A stretch of 18,139 nucleotides of DNA, from assembly GCA_019694835.1 (NCBI GenBank), contig JAIBBE010000089.1:1-18139 (forward strand). The letters are read 5' to 3'. The DNA is from Fimbriimonadaceae bacterium (GTDB lineage: Bacteria > Armatimonadota > Fimbriimonadia > Fimbriimonadales > Fimbriimonadaceae). The translations under genes were made by a program, and so were the position numbers. The notes under the pieces are model-generated. The model did no database searches, was not told the origin of the DNA, and worked only from the letters and a program-made list of their open reading frames with translations. The stretch's first letter is position 1. Each line of letters opens with the position of its first letter. Shown one piece after another: positions 16,901 to 18,139 of this stretch.

Positions 16901-17067
16901 AGACATATTCGCTCCTTGAATTTTCATCCCAGAGGGAAATAGATATATGCGCGCGAATGTATGTGAAATATCCTCGATTTGGTGAAAATATTGCAGGTTA
17001 TCCATTCAGAGAGTATATGCGTGAAGTTGATAGTAAGCCTCCGGCCGAGGCCGTCTCGCGCGGCTGA
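13999..17067 (+). pseudogene. N6-adenine DNA methyltransferase (DrmMI/Eco57I-like), truncated by IS66
   Basis: The reading frame gives 1022 aa, but only residues 1-1011 are native; the last 11 (SKPPAEAVSRG) are read from the IS66 end. The start is set by a TGATG overlap with the SNF2 gene; a frame extension to 13975 lies inside that gene. Residues 1-430 contain 'LWGVVTNGVRLRILRDN', typical of the N-terminal part of large Eco57I/type IIG/DISARM methylases. The methylase core begins at 'GSYYTPDSLVQELL' (about 463), with motif I 'DPACGSGHFL' at 507-516 and motif IV 'NPPW' at 771-774. The enzyme should place a methyl group on adenine N6 using S-adenosylmethionine. Relatives often continue well past 1100 residues, so part of the target-recognition region is probably lost. 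GC drops sharply just after NPPW. Confident on family; loss of activity is likely but not proven. Confidence 0.88.
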
Positions 17068-17092
17068 GTCATGGCGGGTAAGAGCCTGCCTT

Positions 17093-17524
17093 ATGGCAAG
17101 CGCTAAGGTCATTTCGGAGTTCGAGGTTTTATCTGCCACCGACGTTGGGCGCCGGCGGGTGTGGAGTGCCGAGGACAAGATCCGTGTCGTCGAGGAGAGC
17201 CTGCGGGGGTGGCGTCAGGGATCGGCGACGGCGCGGCGGCTCGGGATCTCGCGCTCGCTGTTGACGCGGTGGCGGGCGGACTACCGGGCTGGTCGGCTGG
17301 GTGCCGTGGTGCCGACGTTCATGGCGGTGACCACGGCTGAGGCCGCCGCTCCGGTTTTGGCGCCCCTCCCGGTTGAGGGCCCGCCGATATCGCATGCCGT
17401 TGTGCCGCCGGCCGTGGAGACGACGGTCGAGATCGTGCTGCGGAATGGGCGGCGAATGATCGTGCCGGTCACGGTCGATCCGGCCGCGCTGTCGCGATTG
17501 GTTACGGCCGTGGACGCGCCATGA
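17093..17524 (+). CDS. IS66 TnpA (helix-turn-helix protein)
   Basis: A 143-aa protein, normal for IS66 OrfA/TnpA. Residues about 20-70 ('VWSAEDKIRVVEESL', 'ATARRLGISRSLLTRWR') form a helix-turn-helix of the IS3/IS66 transposase type. The C-terminal half is Ala/Pro-rich and ends in a short strand region ('VEIVLRNGRRMIVPV') typical of these proteins. The frame is open upstream to 16979, through the methylase end, but the ATG at 17093 sits inside the element and matches the family start. Probably assists transposition by binding DNA. Confidence 0.88.
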   Translation: MASAKVISEFEVLSATDVGRRRVWSAEDKIRVVEESLRGWRQGSATARRLGISRSLLTRWRADYRAGRLGAVVPTFMAVTTAEAAAPVLAPLPVEGPPISHAVVPPAVETTVEIVLRNGRRMIVPVTVDPAALSRLVTAVDAP

Positions 17525-17871
17525 TCGCCTTCCCGGCCGGCGCGAAGGTGTGGATCGCAGGCGGCGTCACCGACATGCGCTGCGGCATGAACAGCCTGGC
17601 GCTCCGGGTTCAGCAGGGGTTGGGACGAGATCCGCACGGTGGGGAGATCTTCTGTTTCCGCGGCCGGCGGGGCGACCTCGTCAAGATCCTGTGGCACGAC
17701 GGGGTCGGGATGTCGCTCTATCTGAAGCGGCTCGAGGCCGGCCGGTTCGTCTGGCCGGCCGGTCCCGGCGGGGGTGCGGTGGCGATCTCGGCGGCACAGC
17801 TCGGCTATCTCCTGGACGGCATCGACTGGCGCAATCCGCGCTGGACGCAGCGCCCGGCGAAGGCCGGCTGA
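17521..17871 (+). CDS. IS66 accessory protein TnpB
   Basis: A 116-aa protein with the canonical IS66 OrfB sequence: 'VWIAGGVTDMRCGMNSLA' (about 10-27), 'IFCFRGRRGDLVKILWHDG' (about 43-61) and 'LKRLEAGRFVWP' (about 67-78). Needed for efficient transposition in studied IS66 elements, with unclear biochemistry. The ATG overlaps the tnpA stop (ATGA), so the two are translationally coupled. Full length and apparently intact. Confidence 0.93.
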   Translation: MIAFPAGAKVWIAGGVTDMRCGMNSLALRVQQGLGRDPHGGEIFCFRGRRGDLVKILWHDGVGMSLYLKRLEAGRFVWPAGPGGGAVAISAAQLGYLLDGIDWRNPRWTQRPAKAG

Positions 17872-17914
17872 GTGCCGCTATTTGGCTGTTCCTGCTGGGT
17901 TTTGCTGGCCGGAC

Positions 17915-18139
17915 ATGGTAGCTTCGGACATGTCCGATACCGCCGCCGAGATCGCTTCTCTTCGCGCCCGATTGGCCGCTTCCGAGGCTCGTGCCCGGAC
18001 GGCGGAGGCGGAACTCGCCGAGGCGCGGGCGGTGGTCTCGACCTCCGAGGCGATGATCGCTCACCTCCGGCTGGAGATCGCCAGACTGCGCCGCGAGCAG
18101 TACGGCCGCAGCTCAGAACGGCGGGCTCAGTTGATCGAG
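17915..18139 (+). CDS. IS66 transposase TnpC, N-terminal fragment (cut by window end)
   Basis: An open frame from ATG 17915 (or ATG 17930, same frame) to the window edge, 75 codons. It begins with a heptad-like coiled coil rich in Ala, Glu and Arg, then 'LEIARLRREQYGRSSERR', the standard IS66 transposase N-terminal signature. The catalytic DDE domain lies beyond the window. There are 43 bases between the tnpB stop and the first ATG, as is usual. The fragment ends because of the window, with no sign of a gene break. Confidence 0.88.
   Translation, partial: MVASDMSDTAAEIASLRARLAASEARARTAEAELAEARAVVSTSEAMIAHLRLEIARLRREQYGRSSERRAQLIE

Larger units (their letters stand above)
17033..18139 (+). 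mobile_element. IS66-family insertion sequence (left part, runs off the window)
   Basis: The left end is placed at GTAAGCC, 17033, because IS66 ends begin GTAAG, GC content jumps exactly there, and 60 bases then lead to tnpA. Genes follow in standard IS66 order: tnpA, tnpB with an ATGA overlap, then the start of tnpC. IS66 elements normally make 8-bp target duplications; the left copy would be AGTTGATA at 17025-17032. The right end and the second copy are outside the window. A second GTAAGAGCC at 17078 is an alternative boundary, less likely on spacing. Confidence 0.85.

Noticed and set aside
5904..17067. A complete canonical DISARM class 1 or Druantia system
   Set aside because: No separate DrmA, DrmB or phospholipase-D DrmC, and no DruH, is visible; only some components match.
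1..18139. CRISPR arrays, tRNA or rRNA genes, integrase or attachment sites
   Set aside because: No regularly spaced repeats, tRNA-like T-arm, rRNA segments or recombinase genes were found by reading; the only mobile element seen is IS66.

Overview
The window looks like a defence or accessory island from a GC-rich alphaproteobacterium. This rests on the GC-rich codon positions of the large genes and on an IS66-type insertion sequence of a kind common in Rhizobiales and sphingomonads; the exact taxon cannot be read from the sequence. It holds three gene groups, probably of separate origin, followed by the left part of an IS66 element that runs off the right edge.

Layout. Bases 1-339 hold no convincing gene, but do contain a striking nested inverted repeat (129-189). 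Bases 340-2590 (+) carry a compact three-gene cassette of lower GC: a TIGR04255-family protein, an unknown protein, and a probable permuted papain-fold (NlpC/P60-like) cysteine hydrolase. Bases 2603-4456 lie on the minus strand and form a four-gene run: a 372-aa protein with a weak PcfJ-like motif, a 58-aa zinc-ribbon protein, and two small unknown proteins. Two of the junctions are ATGA overlaps. From about 4527 onward everything is on the plus strand: a small basic protein, a DEDDy 3'-5' exonuclease of the PolB-exo2 type, a 1737-aa DEAD/DEAH helicase with an MZB (DUF1998) region and a C-terminal Vsr/DUF559-like nuclease domain, a 961-aa SNF2 helicase resembling DISARM DrmD, and a large N6-adenine DNA methyltransferase resembling DISARM DrmMI.

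Working together. The helicase, SNF2 and methylase genes are joined by ATGA and TGATG overlaps and are almost certainly one operon; the exonuclease lies 109 bp upstream in the same direction. The inferred role is methylation-linked anti-phage defence. The content is part DISARM class 1 (DrmD plus DrmMI) and part Druantia-like (one giant MZB helicase), with a nuclease domain fused to the helicase and an exonuclease neighbour. No separate DrmA, DrmB or DrmC is visible in the window. This combination is the best candidate here for an undescribed system or variant.

Damage and mosaicism. The methylase is cut by the IS66 element after native residue 1011, so the system is probably broken here or has altered function. 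The methylase segment after its NPPW motif is clearly lower in GC than the rest of the gene, suggesting that the target-recognition half was exchanged before the insertion.
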